A stretch of 64,000 nt of DNA from Snodgrassella sp. CFCC 13594 (GTDB lineage Bacteria > Pseudomonadota > Gammaproteobacteria > Burkholderiales > Neisseriaceae). Each line of letters starts with the position of its first letter. Positions within the stretch are counted from its first letter, which is position 1. Shown here piece after piece: positions 49,297 to 60,966 of the stretch. The DNA lies in the NCBI RefSeq assembly GCF_001590725.1, contig NZ_LQXR01000011.1:1-64000 (forward strand), given 5' to 3'. Made by a program: the position numbers and the translations under genes. The notes under the pieces were generated by a model. The model had not been told where the DNA came from. It worked only from the letters and a program-made list of their open reading frames with translations, and searched no databases.

Positions 49297-51549
49297 TTAT
49301 CCTTTGCTCAATTCAACAGTGGTCAATAACGCACCTAATTGCCAGTTGCTTTGGTGCAACGGCAAAACCACCACGTTTTCAGGCAGCTTATCATCGGCCG
49401 CAACCACTACCCTTAACTCACCCGATGCCTGCTTAGCCAACGCCACTTCACCATCATGCAATCCGTGCAAGGCCAACGTTTGGCTGTGCGCATGTAAACG
49501 AGGCTCCGCTGCATGGCTGGTCGCTTGCAGTGGTGCAGATCGACGCACAATGGCATCAGTCGCATACATAGACACGCCACCCACCCGAATCAATGGTTGC
49601 GCCGTTTCTGGTGCTGCATCTGTGTTCACCTGATTATTGAGCAAGCTTGGTAAATCCGCCACATTGACAGCATCAGCCAAGATTTGCTGGGTATTTTCAT
49701 ACTCAAACCCATCCAGATCGAGGACATTGCCCAATACCCTTAACACTTTCCACAATGGACGCGCTGCACCTTGCGCCTGCACGACCCCATGGAAAGACTG
49801 CAATCGCCCTTCCATATTGATGAGGCTGCCTGACGTTTCTGCAAAAGGGGTAATCGGCAACAACACGTCCGCCACTTCACGCAATACCGGGTTATCGTAT
49901 GCCGTAAACGCCATGACAGTCTGCGCTTGCTTCAACGCAGATACGGCTGCTGCGCCATCGGCAACATCCATATCAGGCTCGACATTGAGCAGCATGACGG
50001 CCTTTTTTGGCATTGCCAATTGCGCCGACAACGTGTGTTCGGCCACACGTGCGCTGATGCCCAATACATCAGCACCCACGCTATTCGCAGCCTGCGGCAA
50101 CACACTCAGCACAGCACCTGTTTCTTGTGCCAAAATTTGTGCTGCGGCAAATAAAGCGGCCGCATCCGGGTGATTTTGCGCTTCGGCACCCAACACAATC
50201 ACTGCGTTCTCTGCCGCCTGTAAAGCTTGCCCAACAGCACCATGAATGGCCTCCGCCAGCCATGCAGCCCATTGCTGCGGATGTAAGGCTATTTGCGCAG
50301 TCAATGGCATGTGCAATGTTTCGTTTTCTGAAGACAACACCGCCACTTTGGCGCCGGCCTTGGCTGCCTGGCGCACGCGTGCAGTCAAAAGCGGCTGCTC
50401 TTGGCGTAAGCGCGTTCCCACAAACAACATTGCCTCATTGCGCGCGAAATCTTCAATGCTCTGGCCCAGCCACTGGGCACCAGCACCCGCCTCTGCCAAA
50501 CGGCCATCCAATTGGCGCAAACGGCTATCGACAGCATTGATACCCAACCCATTGGCTAATTTTTTGGCCAAATACATTTCTTCTACAGTATTGGCGGGAT
50601 TCACCCAAACCCCAACACCATCACTGCCATAGTCATTACTCACACCACGCAAACCCTTGGCAACATAATCCAACGCAGTTTGCCAATCAACAGCATGCCA
50701 TTGGTTGTCTTGTTTGATTTGCGGCTGAGCCAGCCGATTAACCAACAAACCTTCATATGCAAAACGATCACGGTCGCTCAGCCAACACTCATTGATGGCT
50801 TCGTTTTCCAAAGGCAAAACGCGCCGTACCGTATGATCCTTAGTTTGCACGATTAAATTACTGCCCAATGCATCATGTGCAGAAATCGTTTTGCGTCGAC
50901 TCAGCTCCCATGAGCGTGCATCATATCGGAAAGGTTTGCTGGTCAATGCGCCCACTGGGCACAAATCAATCACGTTGCCTGAAAGCTCGGTTTCCACAGC
51001 TTTGCCGATAAACGGCATGATTTCAGAAAACTCACCCCGATTGGCCATGGCGATTTCTTGGTAACCGGCAATTTCCTCAGTAAATCGCACACAACGGGTA
51101 CAGTGAATGCAACGGCTCATTTCAGCGGCAGAAACCAAAGGCCCCATATCCTTACCCACCACCGCACGTTTTTCTTCTTGATAGCGACTGGCACTATTGC
51201 CATAACCCACAGCCAAATCTTGCAACTGACACTCACCACCTTGGTCGCAAATCGGACAATCCAGCGGATGGTTAATCAACAAAAACTCCATCACTCCGCG
51301 TTGGGCCTTTTTGGCTTTATCCGAATCAGTGTGAACAACCATGCCATCGGTAACTGGAGTCGCACATGCAGGCAATGGCTTAGGTGCTTTTTCCACTTCC
51401 ACCAAACACATACGGCAATTTGCGGCAATGGACAATTTTTTATGGTAGCAGAAATGGGGAATATAGGTGCCAGCCTGGTGCGCAGCTTCAATCACCGTGC
51501 TGCCTTGCTCCACAGAAAGCTGTTTGCCGTCAATTTCTATCTGTAACAT
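49297..51549 (-). CDS. nuoG: NADH-quinone oxidoreductase subunit G, 750 aa
   Basis: The large iron-sulphur subunit of the peripheral arm. The N-terminal ferredoxin-like domain has [15 protein letters not shown], the His-Cys cluster region [14 protein letters not shown], and [10 protein letters not shown] for the [4Fe-4S] clusters. A molybdopterin-oxidoreductase-like domain without cofactor follows. Length is normal for this family branch. Confidence 0.95.
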   Translation of the reverse strand: MLQIEIDGKQLSVEQGSTVIEAAHQAGTYIPHFCYHKKLSIAANCRMCLVEVEKAPKPLPACATPVTDGMVVHTDSDKAKKAQRGVMEFLLINHPLDCPICDQGGECQLQDLAVGYGNSASRYQEEKRAVVGKDMGPLVSAAEMSRCIHCTRCVRFTEEIAGYQEIAMANRGEFSEIMPFIGKAVETELSGNVIDLCPVGALTSKPFRYDARSWELSRRKTISAHDALGSNLIVQTKDHTVRRVLPLENEAINECWLSDRDRFAYEGLLVNRLAQPQIKQDNQWHAVDWQTALDYVAKGLRGVSNDYGSDGVGVWVNPANTVEEMYLAKKLANGLGINAVDSRLRQLDGRLAEAGAGAQWLGQSIEDFARNEAMLFVGTRLRQEQPLLTARVRQAAKAGAKVAVLSSENETLHMPLTAQIALHPQQWAAWLAEAIHGAVGQALQAAENAVIVLGAEAQNHPDAAALFAAAQILAQETGAVLSVLPQAANSVGADVLGISARVAEHTLSAQLAMPKKAVMLLNVEPDMDVADGAAAVSALKQAQTVMAFTAYDNPVLREVADVLLPITPFAETSGSLINMEGRLQSFHGVVQAQGAARPLWKVLRVLGNVLDLDGFEYENTQQILADAVNVADLPSLLNNQVNTDAAPETAQPLIRVGGVSMYATDAIVRRSAPLQATSHAAEPRLHAHSQTLALHGLHDGEVALAKQASGELRVVVAADDKLPENVVVLPLHQSNWQLGALLTTVELSKG

Positions 51550-51583
51550 GGGTTTGTAATCCTAAACTTAAGCACACAATGCA

Positions 51584-52879
51584 TCAGCACCAGCGGTGTT
51601 CTTTAATTGGCGTGCCATACTCAATGTAGTGTTCGAACTCATTGCGGAAATGCTTCAGCATCCCCTGCACTGGCATGACCGCTGCATCAGCCAGGGCACA
51701 AATGGTACGCCCAGCCATATTGCTACCAACCGACTCGAGTAAGGCCAAATCTTCTGGGCGTCCTTTACCTGTCGCAATACGATGCACAATGCGATACAAC
51801 CAGCCGGTACCTTCTCGGCAAGGCGTGCACTGACCACAAGACTCTTCGTGATAGAAATAGCTTAAACGCTCCAAAGCTTTAACCATACACACGTCTTCAT
51901 CCATCACAATCACAGCACCTGAACCCAACATCGATCCCGCTTTGGCAATGGCGTCATAATCCATGGTGAGTTCCATCATGATCTCAGCAGGTAACACTGG
52001 AGCAGAAGAGCCACCAGGAATCACGGCCTTCAATTTTTTGCCATCGCGCATGCCGCCACACAAAGCCAATAAATCTTTGAATGGTGTGCCCAGTGGAACC
52101 TCATAATTCCCAGGCCGGTTAACATGTCCAGATACCGAAAACAATTTGGTGCCACCATTGTTGGGCTTGCCTTTATCGGCAAACGCTTGCGCCCCGTCGC
52201 GCAAAATAAACGGAACCGAAGAAAAAGTTTCCGTGTTATTAATGGTGGTGGGTTTACCATATAGGCCATAGGAAGCAGGGAATGGGGGTTTGAAACGTGG
52301 CTGCCCTTTTTTGCCTTCTAACGACTCCAACAAGGCCGTTTCTTCACCACAAATATAAGCACCATAACCATGATGCGCATACAGTTCAAAATCAAAACCA
52401 CTGCCCAATATATTCTTGCCCAAAAAACCAGCATCGCGAGCTTCTTTGAGCGCTATTTCAAAGCGCTCATAAGTCTCAAAAATCTCACCATGAATATAGT
52501 TGTAACCCGCACCAGAACCGGTCGCATAACCCGCAATAACCATCCCTTCAATCAAGGCATGAGGGTTAAAATTTAAAATATCACGATCTTTAAATGTGCC
52601 TGGTTCACCTTCATCTGAGTTACAAACCACGTATTTTTCACCGGGGAAAGAACGCGGCATAAAACTCCATTTCAACCCAGTTGGGAAGCCAGCACCACCG
52701 CGCCCGCGCAAACCCGATGTTTTCATATTGGCAATCACATCGTCTTGTGGCGTTTTTTCCGCCAAAATTTGCTTGAGTGCCTGATAGCCACCACGAGCCT
52801 GATACGCAGACAATGTCCAGCAATTGGGGTCCTGGGTATCTATCCCATCAAATATCACACCTGATTGGTAAATTGCCAT
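51584..52879 (-). CDS. nuoF: NADH-quinone oxidoreductase subunit F
   Basis: The NADH- and FMN-binding subunit with cluster N3. [13 protein letters not shown] binds [23 protein letters not shown] and [15 protein letters not shown] bind FMN, and [15 protein letters not shown] carries the [4Fe-4S] Cys residues. Length 431 is usual. The start overlaps the nuoE stop (TGATG). Confidence 0.96.
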   Translation of the reverse strand: MAIYQSGVIFDGIDTQDPNCWTLSAYQARGGYQALKQILAEKTPQDDVIANMKTSGLRGRGGAGFPTGLKWSFMPRSFPGEKYVVCNSDEGEPGTFKDRDILNFNPHALIEGMVIAGYATGSGAGYNYIHGEIFETYERFEIALKEARDAGFLGKNILGSGFDFELYAHHGYGAYICGEETALLESLEGKKGQPRFKPPFPASYGLYGKPTTINNTETFSSVPFILRDGAQAFADKGKPNNGGTKLFSVSGHVNRPGNYEVPLGTPFKDLLALCGGMRDGKKLKAVIPGGSSAPVLPAEIMMELTMDYDAIAKAGSMLGSGAVIVMDEDVCMVKALERLSYFYHEESCGQCTPCREGTGWLYRIVHRIATGKGRPEDLALLESVGSNMAGRTICALADAAVMPVQGMLKHFRNEFEHYIEYGTPIKEHRWC

Positions 52880-53352
52880 CAGTTCAACTCCGCCAATTTC
52901 GCTTCAATGGCTTCTTCAGTCATGAAGCTGCACATTTTGTGGTTGTTCAATAGAATAACCGGTGCATCGCCGCAAGCGCCCATGCACTCCCCTTCCAATA
53001 AGGTGTATTTGCCATCCGCAGTGGTTTCCCCAAAACCGATACCCAAGCGTTTTTTCAGATACTCGGCTGCATTTACACCTCCGCGTAGCGCACAAGGCAA
53101 ATTAGTGCACACAGTAAGCTTATATTTTCCTATCGGCGCCAGATCATACATATTATAAAAAGTAGCCACTTCCCAAGCTTGGGTGGGTGGAATGCCAACA
53201 TAATCGGCCACTTCTTCTATGGTTTCAGGCTTTAGGTAGCCCAATTCCACTTGCGCCACGCGCAAAGCACCCATAATGGCACTGCGTCGTTGGTCTGCAG
53301 GATATTTAGCTAATTCTGTGTCAATTTGTTTCAAGCTATCAGCGGACAACAT
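52879..53352 (-). CDS. nuoE: NADH-quinone oxidoreductase subunit E
   Basis: The thioredoxin-like subunit with the [2Fe-2S] cluster N1a. The four Cys are in [12 protein letters not shown] and [12 protein letters not shown]. Length 157 is normal. The start overlaps the nuoD stop (TAATG). Confidence 0.96.
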   Translation of the reverse strand: MLSADSLKQIDTELAKYPADQRRSAIMGALRVAQVELGYLKPETIEEVADYVGIPPTQAWEVATFYNMYDLAPIGKYKLTVCTNLPCALRGGVNAAEYLKKRLGIGFGETTADGKYTLLEGECMGACGDAPVILLNNHKMCSFMTEEAIEAKLAELN

Positions 53353-54605
53353 TATCGATCCACCTCTCCGAATACAATATCTTGAGTGCCAATAATGGCC
53401 ACGACGTCGGCCAACATATGGCCACGCGCCATTTCGTCCATGCCTTGCAAATGGGCAAATCCAGGAGCGCGAATTTTCATGCGGTATGGCTTATTGGCGC
53501 CATCCGAGATCAAGTAAATCCCAAACTCACCCTTAGGATGTTCAATCCCCGCATACACCTCACCTTCTGGAACATGCATGCCTTCAGTAAAGAGTTTGAA
53601 ATGATGAATTAAATCTTCCATGCCCATTTTCATGTCGGTACGATGTGGCGGCGCAACCTTATGATTATCCACAATAACAGGCCCTGGATTGACACGTAAC
53701 CAATCCACACATTGCTTAATAATGCGATTGGATTCACGCATTTCCTGAATACGGCAAAGATAGCGGTCATAACAATCGCCATTGACGCCGACAGGAATGT
53801 CAAAATCCATTTTTGCATACACTTCGTAAGGCTGTTTCTTGCGCACATCCCATTCAATGCCTGAACCGCGCAACATCACGCCAGTGAACCCTTTTTGCAA
53901 AGCACGTTCAGGCGACACGACGCCAATACCAACCGTACGTTGTTTCCATATACGGTTATCAGTCAGTAGATTTTCGTATTCATCCACACACCCAGGAAAG
54001 CGATTGGTGAAATCCTCAATGAAGTCCAGCATAGTACCTTCGCGCGCCGCATTCAATTCTTTCAACACTTTGGCATTACGATACTTACTGGACTCGTATT
54101 TGGGCATAAAATCCGGTAAATCACGGTACACACCGCCCGGGCGATAATACGCCGCATGCATGCGCGCACCCGAAACTGCCTCATACAAATCCATCAAATC
54201 TTCACGCTCACGGAATGCATACAAAAATACCGTCATTGCGCCAATATCCAGCGCGTGGGAGCCTACGCCCATCAAATGATTCAAAATTCGGGTAATTTCG
54301 GCAAACATAACGCGGATGTATTGAGCACGTAACGGCACTTCTATATTCAGTAGTTTTTCTACCGCCAAACAATAAGCCTGCTCATTACACATCATCGACA
54401 CGTAATCCAAGCGATCCATATAGGGGAGTGCTTGTAAATAAGTCCGTGTTTCAGCCAATTTTTCTGTGCCACGATGCAACAACCCGATATGCGGATCGGC
54501 ACGCACAATGGTTTCACCCTCCAGCTCCAGAATCATACGCAGCACGCCATGTGCAGCAGGGTGCTGGGGGCCGAAGTTAATGGTGTAGTTGCGTAGTTTA
54601 GCCAC
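53352..54605 (-). CDS. nuoD: NADH-quinone oxidoreductase subunit D
   Basis: The 49-kDa-type subunit that lines the quinone pocket. [34 protein letters not shown] and the end segment DIVFGEVDR are hallmarks. I chose the GTG start ([12 protein letters not shown]; 417 aa) since GAGAGGAGCAG lies 7 bases upstream; the longest ATG frame adds 16 residues not in the family. It overlaps nuoC by 8 bases. Confidence 0.95.
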   Translation of the reverse strand: MAKLRNYTINFGPQHPAAHGVLRMILELEGETIVRADPHIGLLHRGTEKLAETRTYLQALPYMDRLDYVSMMCNEQAYCLAVEKLLNIEVPLRAQYIRVMFAEITRILNHLMGVGSHALDIGAMTVFLYAFREREDLMDLYEAVSGARMHAAYYRPGGVYRDLPDFMPKYESSKYRNAKVLKELNAAREGTMLDFIEDFTNRFPGCVDEYENLLTDNRIWKQRTVGIGVVSPERALQKGFTGVMLRGSGIEWDVRKKQPYEVYAKMDFDIPVGVNGDCYDRYLCRIQEMRESNRIIKQCVDWLRVNPGPVIVDNHKVAPPHRTDMKMGMEDLIHHFKLFTEGMHVPEGEVYAGIEHPKGEFGIYLISDGANKPYRMKIRAPGFAHLQGMDEMARGHMLADVVAIIGTQDIVFGEVDR

Positions 54606-55185
54606 CGTACTGCTCCTCTCTGACCACCCGCGGGGTGATTTCACGCGGTTCAATCGTCACCGGCTGATAAATTACGCGGCCTTCGGCTTCGTCATAACGC
54701 ATTTCAACATAGCCAGAAACAGGGAAATCCTTGCGAAATGGATGTCCAACAAAACCATAATCTGTCAAAATACGACGCAAATCAGGATGGTTATTGAACA
54801 TAATTCCATACAAATCAAATGCTTCTCGTTCATACCAATTGACGCCATTATAAAGATCCACCACGGAATCCACCGTGGGAAAGTCGTCATCGTCAGCCCA
54901 TACGCGTACACGAATGCGCCAGTTATGGCGCAAAGAAATAAGATGGCTCACTGCTGCAAAGCGTTTGCCATCCCACGGTTCGTTTTTGTATGCTAAATAG
55001 TCTACGCCGCATAAATCAAGCACTTGTTCAAAATGCAAATCATCGTGATCACGCAGCGTTTGCATGATGTGGTGATAATCTGCCGCTGCGCATTCCAGCG
55101 TTAACTCACCAAATGCCACTTTAAGCGTGGCCTTATCGCCGAAATTCGCTTCGCAGGCTGCCTGAAGTTTTGCAATATCCGCCAT
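54598..55185 (-). CDS. nuoC: NADH-quinone oxidoreductase subunit C
   Basis: The 30-kDa-type subunit. [17 protein letters not shown] and [20 protein letters not shown] sequence ([20 protein letters not shown]) and [19 protein letters not shown] are conserved signatures. It is separate from nuoD, as in most betaproteobacteria. A full DUS lies inside its 5' end (55155-55166). Confidence 0.95.
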   Translation of the reverse strand: MADIAKLQAACEANFGDKATLKVAFGELTLECAAADYHHIMQTLRDHDDLHFEQVLDLCGVDYLAYKNEPWDGKRFAAVSHLISLRHNWRIRVRVWADDDDFPTVDSVVDLYNGVNWYEREAFDLYGIMFNNHPDLRRILTDYGFVGHPFRKDFPVSGYVEMRYDEAEGRVIYQPVTIEPREITPRVVREEQYGG

Positions 55186-55195
55186 GTCTCAATCC

Positions 55196-55675
55196 TCACA
55201 CCCGCGCAATGGTGGCGGTGCGCTTAATTTTTTGTTGCAACTGCAACAAGCCATAGACCAATGCTTCTGCTGTAGGTGGGCAGCCTGGCACATACACATC
55301 CACCGGCACAATACGATCACAGCCTCTCACCACAGAATAAGAGTAATGATAGTATCCACCCCCATTGGCACAAGAGCCCATGGAGAGAACCCATCGCGGC
55401 TCCGCCATCTGGTCATAGACCCGACGCAAAGCTGGGGCCATCTTATTGCATAATGTTCCAGCCACAATCATCAAGTCAGATTGACGCGGTGATGGTCGAA
55501 AAATAATACCAAATCGGTCCAAGTCATACCGTGCAGCGCCAGCCTGCATCATTTCCACCGCACAACAAGCCAAACCAAATGTTACCGGCCACAATGAGCC
55601 CGTGCGCACATAGTTCAATACCGTGTCCGCACTGGTGGTCACAAAGCCCTTTTTCAAAACGCCTTCTATTCCCAT
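55196..55675 (-). CDS. nuoB: NADH-quinone oxidoreductase subunit B
   Basis: Carries the last iron-sulphur cluster, N2. The four Cys are in [28 protein letters not shown] and [12 protein letters not shown] used the ATG of [11 protein letters not shown] (159 aa), giving a 10-base overlap with nuoA; the longest frame adds 7 residues. Confidence 0.96.
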   Translation of the reverse strand: MGIEGVLKKGFVTTSADTVLNYVRTGSLWPVTFGLACCAVEMMQAGAARYDLDRFGIIFRPSPRQSDLMIVAGTLCNKMAPALRRVYDQMAEPRWVLSMGSCANGGGYYHYSYSVVRGCDRIVPVDVYVPGCPPTAEALVYGLLQLQQKIKRTATIARV

Positions 55676-56022
55676 TCTAAAGCGCCTTTTTTCCATTCAT
55701 AAACAAAGCCGACCACCAATATCAGCAGAAACGGCAGCATGGCCCAAAAACCATAGGCGCCCAAATCTTTGAACACCACAGCCCAAGGCACCATGAACGC
55801 CACTTCCAAGTCAAACAAGATAAACAAGATGGCCACTAAGTAATAACGCACATCAAATTTCATGCGCGCATTTTCAAATGCCTCAAAACCGCACTCAAAT
55901 GCTTCTTGCTTCAAAGCATAGGGACGGTTAGGCCCAAGTAACAAGCCCAATGAAATAAACAATACCCCGGCTGCAATACCCACCAGGACAAACACCAATA
56001 TCGGAAAATAACTCGCCAACAT
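55666..56022 (-). CDS. nuoA: NADH-quinone oxidoreductase subunit A
   Basis: The first gene of the nuo operon, a 118-residue three-helix membrane subunit. [23 protein letters not shown] and [18 protein letters not shown] are the family signature, with the membrane Glu and Asp. I chose [11 protein letters not shown] as the start; AAGGTG lies upstream. Confidence 0.95.
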   Translation of the reverse strand: MLASYFPILVFVLVGIAAGVLFISLGLLLGPNRPYALKQEAFECGFEAFENARMKFDVRYYLVAILFILFDLEVAFMVPWAVVFKDLGAYGFWAMLPFLLILVVGFVYEWKKGALEWE

Positions 56023-56386
56023 GACGGTACACACCTTATGCAAATGTTGGTAAAGACTTTATTATTGTAACCAAATTCCTCTGGGTTTTAAAGTTTTTGC
56101 GACCGCAAGAATTCACAAAAGCATAATGTTTTCAAACATATAATGATATTGATTCTCATTTATATGTATGTATCTCCTGCTTTTGCAAGTAACAAAACTA
56201 CATTGAATTTCTTAGATATTTGTATCTAAACACATTTGCTTGAATTAAACAGATCATGATTAATTCAGGACAACAATAATTTCAAACCGAAAACAATTCA
56301 AATCCAAGCAGTAATGGATACGCCCGAGGCTATTGTTAACCGATATTTACACAATAGATGGCCGCAATTATGTGGTCCACCATCTA
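56023..56386. other. Upstream region of the nuo operon
   Basis: No gene. It holds the nuo promoter, a Fur-box-like site (56140-56161) and a perfect 8-bp inverted repeat TGAATTAA / TTAATTCA (56241-56267) with an 11-base spacer. I could not pick the -10 and -35 boxes with confidence. Confidence 0.6.
56140..56161. promoter_or_regulatory. Fur-box-like operator upstream of nuoA
   Basis: ATAATGATATTGATTCTCAT resembles the Fur consensus (GATAATGATAATCATTATC), 120 bases upstream of the nuoA start. The position far upstream suits activation better than repression. Direct Fur control of the nuo operon is reported for Neisseria meningitidis; here it is inferred from sequence. Confidence 0.5.
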
Positions 56387-57574
56387 CTAATCTCGATTAA
56401 AACGCCGATTTAAATGGTAAACACACAATCCGAACAGTAGGCCCCAAAATGCGCTGCCAATGCCAAACAAAGTCATCCCAGATGCGCTGGCAATTAAGGT
56501 AACCATAGAGGCTTCTCGGGTTTTTTCTTCGGCCCAAGCTGCCACCAAATTGGTCAAGAGGGTGCCAAAAATCGCGATGCCCGCCAAAGCCCAGAGTAAC
56601 TCATTGGGCAAGGCTGCGAACACCGACACCACCACCCCACCTAAAGCAGCCAAGCCCAAATAGAATAAGGCCAACCATATATTGGCCAAATAGCGCTTGC
56701 GAGGATTTGGGTCTACATCCCGCCCCATGGTAATCGCTGCACTAATGGCGGCAACATTCATCATAAACGCGCCAAATGGCGCCAACAATAGCGTTCCAAT
56801 GGAGGTGGCATTAACCAAAGGTGCCGCAGGTGCTTGGTATTGATAAGCGCGCATAATGGCAATGCCAGGAACATTCTGAGTCACCAGCGTGGCGATAAAC
56901 AGTGGCACCCCCACGCTAATCAAGGTCCCCAAATGAAATTCGGGCGCAAGCCACTGTAATGATGGCGCGTGCCAATGTAAATTTTCCGTGTGTAATTGCC
57001 CGGTTAGTGCCGCATACCCAAAACCCACTACTAACATCAACAAAATGCTGTATCGCGGCATCCGAATTTTGCTCAGCAAATAAGTAGCCAGCATCAGCGA
57101 CACCAGCACCGTTTGGGTTTGCATGGATAAGAATACCTGACTACCAAAGCGAATGAGGATGCCTGCCAACATCGCTGAGGCCAACGTTTTCGGAATCATG
57201 GCCACCAACCTAGCAAAAAATCCCGTGGCCGATACCAGCAACATCAAGGCAGCAGCAAACAAAAAGGCGCCCACTGCTTGCCCCAAAGGCACGCCTTGCA
57301 TGCTGACCATCAACGCTGCACCTGGTGTGCTCCAAACCACCATAATCGGCTCTTTATAATGCCAAGACAGCAATAAGGTCAGCAACCCGCACCCCAAACC
57401 CAATGCGGTAAACCAAGAATTGATCTGCTCAGCACTGCTGCCGAATGCTTGGGCTGCCTGAAACACAATCACCGCACTGGACCCATACGACACCAGCAGC
57501 GCTGCAATAGCGGCCGCTAGGTGGGAGGTGGAAAAATAACGCAGTAACCCAGTATCAAGTTGTGGAGAAGTCAT
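56387..57574 (-). CDS. benE: Benzoate/H+ symporter family transporter (BenE-like)
   Basis: A 395-residue inner-membrane protein with about 11-12 helices. Family markers: VSYGSSAVIVFQAAQAFG, VVWSTPGAALMVSM, LVTQNVPGIAIMRAYQYQ and APFGAFMMNVAAISAAITMG with the ion-binding Gly and Asn residues. BenE proteins take up benzoate or related compounds with protons; no benzoate-degradation genes are nearby, so the substrate is open. Confidence 0.88.
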   Translation of the reverse strand: MTSPQLDTGLLRYFSTSHLAAAIAALLVSYGSSAVIVFQAAQAFGSSAEQINSWFTALGLGCGLLTLLLSWHYKEPIMVVWSTPGAALMVSMQGVPLGQAVGAFLFAAALMLLVSATGFFARLVAMIPKTLASAMLAGILIRFGSQVFLSMQTQTVLVSLMLATYLLSKIRMPRYSILLMLVVGFGYAALTGQLHTENLHWHAPSLQWLAPEFHLGTLISVGVPLFIATLVTQNVPGIAIMRAYQYQAPAAPLVNATSIGTLLLAPFGAFMMNVAAISAAITMGRDVDPNPRKRYLANIWLALFYLGLAALGGVVVSVFAALPNELLWALAGIAIFGTLLTNLVAAWAEEKTREASMVTLIASASGMTLFGIGSAFWGLLFGLCVYHLNRRFNRD

Positions 57575-57693
57575 GGTAGTAGCAATGTGGTTGGGCGTAA
57601 GAAGAAAGCGGTGCGCAAATCGCGTACAATTAGTGGCGTATTGTAGGCAACAGAATGAAACTCTGTCTATTTACAAAAACCGAAAGGATAATT

Positions 57694-57858
57694 ATGAAAA
57701 CATATATGTGTCTGATTTGCGGGTTCATTTATGATGAAGCCTGTGGTTACCCAGAAGACAACATCGCACCGGGCACAAAATGGGCAGATGTTCCGCCCAA
57801 CTGGACTTGCCCCGATTGTGGCGCGCGTAAGGAAGATTTTGAAATGATGGAAATTTAA
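57694..57858 (+). CDS. Rubredoxin, 54 aa
   Basis: A small one-iron electron carrier. The four Cys are in CLICG (residues 6 and 9) and CPDCG (39 and 42). [19 protein letters not shown] and [18 protein letters not shown] match the family. The ATG follows AAAGGA by 6 bases. No partner oxidase is next to it. It stands alone; the gene upstream is on the other strand. Confidence 0.95.
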   Translation: MKTYMCLICGFIYDEACGYPEDNIAPGTKWADVPPNWTCPDCGARKEDFEMMEI

Positions 57859-58280
57859 TTCAAGCAACCTTAGCAACAAGATGCAGTGTTTCGGTAGCAA
57901 AAATAATCACCCAAAATCAGTTTCTTAGTCGAACACAATAGCGCGTTTTAAAAAGCCACCCATGCTTTACCCAAGAAGCAGCTCGTTTTATCATGCGCGC
58001 GCCAGTAGTTTAACGAATCAAACCCAACGTTTTAATCCAGCAACACACCAATTTCACCCGAAAATCACCCGCACTATCTGATACCCGATAAACAGCTTTA
58101 TACAAAAAAACCTGCCTATGTGTGATTATCGGAACATCACAAACAGGCTTCTCAATCAATATGCTATTTCATGCAATGTTTCAGGGGTAGAGGTTGCCAA
58201 TCCCATCATCGGCATCTACTCAGGTACAGACAAATAAAATGCCCTAACGTCATGTCTGCATTCGACTATTGGCTATGTCA
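57859..58280. other. Convergent gap between rubredoxin and murJ
   Basis: No gene recognised in these 420 bases. It contains the murJ terminator at 58103-58150. The rest shows nothing I can name. Confidence 0.6.
58103..58150 (-). terminator. Terminator downstream of murJ
   Basis: GCCTGTTTGTGAT / ATCACACATAGGC (two mismatches) with a loop of about 9 bases, followed on the minus strand by TTTTTTT. It is 130 bases beyond the murJ stop. Confidence 0.65.
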
Positions 58281-59817
58281 TTAGTCTACTTCGGAGCGGC
58301 GAAAATCCCGCGCACGGAAACCCAACGCCAATAAAGCACCAAAGTACAGCACCACCCCCAGCACAATCAGACCCGACAATTGCGCCACTTTCGACATGCC
58401 ATGTGTCTGCCAATTAAAAGGCAGCCATTGCTGTGCCATCCATAAACCGCCCCCCATCACCACCAAGGCCACCGCCAACTTCAGTAAAAAGTGTGCCCAT
58501 CCTGGATTGGGAACATATAATTTTTGGCGGCGCAACAGCACATACAACAAGCCCGCATTCAGGCAAGCACCCAAACCAATGGCCAAAGCCAAGCCCACGT
58601 GCTGCAATTTCCACACGAAAGCCAAATTCATTAATTGCGTCATCACCAAAGTGAAAATCGCCACTTTCACCGGTGTTTTGATGTTTTGTCGCGCATAAAA
58701 TCCTGGGGCCAACACCTTAATCAGAATCAAACCAATCAATCCCACCGCGTAAGCCACCAATGCACCCTGCGTCATTAACGCATCATGCATGGTAAATTCA
58801 CGGTACATAAACAATGTGGCCACGAGAGGGAAAGACAATACACCCAGCCCCACTGCGGCGGGCAAAGTCAGCAGCATACACAAACGCAAGCCCCAATCCA
58901 GCAAAGCAGAAAATCCTTCGGCATTTTGGCTGGCAGAGTATTTGGATAGCGTGGGTAGCAAAATAGTGCCCAAAGCCACCCCTAAAACGCCCGTAGGCAA
59001 TTCCATCAGTCGATCGGCGTAATACATCCACGACACCGAACCCGATTGCAAGAAAGAGGCGAAAATCGTATTAATGACTAAAGACACTTGCGCCACCGAA
59101 ACGCCCAAGATAGCCGGTCCCATCTGCTTGAGTACTCGATTGACGGCCGCATACTGAAAATCCAATTTGGGCTTTTTAAAAACCCAATTTAAACAAATAT
59201 GGCAATTGATAACCCAATTGCAATACACCGCCCGCAAATACAGCCCAAGCTAAGGCCATCACTGGAGGATGGAAATAAGGTGCTAGCCACAAAGCAAACA
59301 CAATAAATGCAATATTTAAAAACGTGGGCGTAAAGGCAGGTACGGAAAACTGGTGGTATGTATTCAGAATACTGCCCACCAGAGAAGACAGAGAAATCAA
59401 AAATATATAAGGGAAGGTAATACGCAACAATTGCACCGACAGCGCAAATTTATCTGGATTGGCTGTGAATCCAGGGGCAGAAATATAAATTACCCACGGC
59501 GCCGCCAAGATGCCAATGGCGGTAACAATCAATAAAATAAATGACAACAACCCTGCCACATGCTGAATAAAGTCGCGGGTGGCTTCTTGTGAGCGAGTTT
59601 GTTTAAATTCGGCCAATATAGGCACAAACGCTTGAGCAAACGCACCCTCTGCAAAAATACGCCGCAATAAATTAGGCAGTTTAAACGCCACAAAAAAAGC
59701 ATCTGTGGCCATGCCCGCGCCAAAGGTGCGTGCAATAATGGTGTCCCGCACAAACCCAAGAACGCGCGAAAACATGGTCATGCTACTGACCTTAGCCAAC
59801 GTGCGAAGTAAATTCAT
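58281..59817 (-). pseudogene. murJ: Lipid II flippase MurJ, frameshifted as read
   Basis: MurJ (MviN) flips lipid II across the inner membrane and is essential in most bacteria. The first frame (from 59817, [20 protein letters not shown]) reads to [10 protein letters not shown]; the next frame continues [20 protein letters not shown], then [18 protein letters not shown] and [18 protein letters not shown] to 58281. The break is in TTTTTAAAAA (59173-59182). Either one T too many or, better by alignment with E. coli MurJ (13 residues between QLPYL and the shared F), one T and one A too few. About 14 helices result. The gene cannot be absent, so error is likely. Confidence 0.93.
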
Positions 59818-59999
59818 AAACCACACCGAAACCGCAACAAAGGCGCGAGTGTACACCCGAACAACGAGGCATGCCATGCATCAGAAACAAAAATAACCAG
59901 CCAAACCAAAGGACTGCCCCTATTTTCAGGCAACCTTTTGGCCTGTATCCAGCCTGAGGAGTAACATACCGACACGCTTCTGACCCCATATGTACCACC

Positions 60000-60750
60000 A
60001 TGAATCCACCCCAAAGTATTTACGACAACCCTGTGTTTTTTGAACAATATAAAAATCTTCGTGATCACGACACTGGTCTCAATGCGGCCTTAGAAATGCC
60101 GTCGTTGCGGGCATTGCTGCCCAAATTAATGGACATTGATATTTTGGATCTGGGTTGTGGATTTGGTGATTTTGCCCGCTTTGCCCGAATTCAAGGAGCG
60201 AAATCCGTTACTGGGGTTGAAATTTCGCAAAAGATGCTGACGCAGGCCAGACAACGCACTCATGATGCACACATTCATTACGTGCACAGCGCCATAGAAG
60301 ATTTTCCTTTTGCGCACAACCGCTATCAGCTGGTGGTATCTTCCCTTGCGTTTCACTATATTCAAGACTTTCAAAAAATTTGCGGCAAAATTTTTGACTG
60401 CTTACAAAACGACGGCTCTTTTGTGTTCAGTGTTGAACACCCAATGTGTACGGCTTGGCCGATTGGCTGGCACACTGAAGCAGACACTTCTTTTTGGCCC
60501 GTGCGAGATTACCAAGATGAATCCATACGCCATACCCAATGGTTTGTGGATGATGTCGTGAAATACCACCGCACCACACAAACCTACGTATCGACTCTCA
60601 TCGAGTCTGGATTTACCCTCCATGCATTATAAAGAACCACAGCCATCCATTGACGCCATTAAATCTCGCCCTGCACTAGCAATGCACTGTATGAGACCAC
60701 CTTTTTTAATTCTTAGCGCCAAAAAAAAGCCGCTCAATAGCCCCACATAG
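60000..60750 (+). pseudogene. Class I SAM-dependent methyltransferase, frameshifted near its end as read
   Basis: A cytoplasmic methyltransferase. SAM motif I is ILDLGCGFGDFARFA (residues 48-62), followed by VTGVEISQKML and the motif II region YQLVVSSLAFHYIQDF. The frame stops at LHAL, but the next frame goes on KEPQPSIDAIKSRPALAM and RPPFLILSAKKK to 60750, as in full-length relatives. One extra T near 60630 (or two missing bases) explains it. The substrate is unknown. It is divergent from murJ. Confidence 0.8.
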
Positions 60751-60966
60751 CACGAATAACGTCCCTAATGATGGTTGGTGTCAAGTAGTCTGTGTGCAAA
60801 ATCAAGCGTGATTTTATTTCGACTCTTCATGTTGATTTTGTCGGAATTTTGCTCTGCCGGTTCAATTTCAATCAAAAAGGGTTTACAAGCCAACCTACGC
60901 GCGTTAAAAAGACAGACTTCTCTCAAAAACAACAAGTACTCAATATATTAGTTTAAGGAGCATCAC

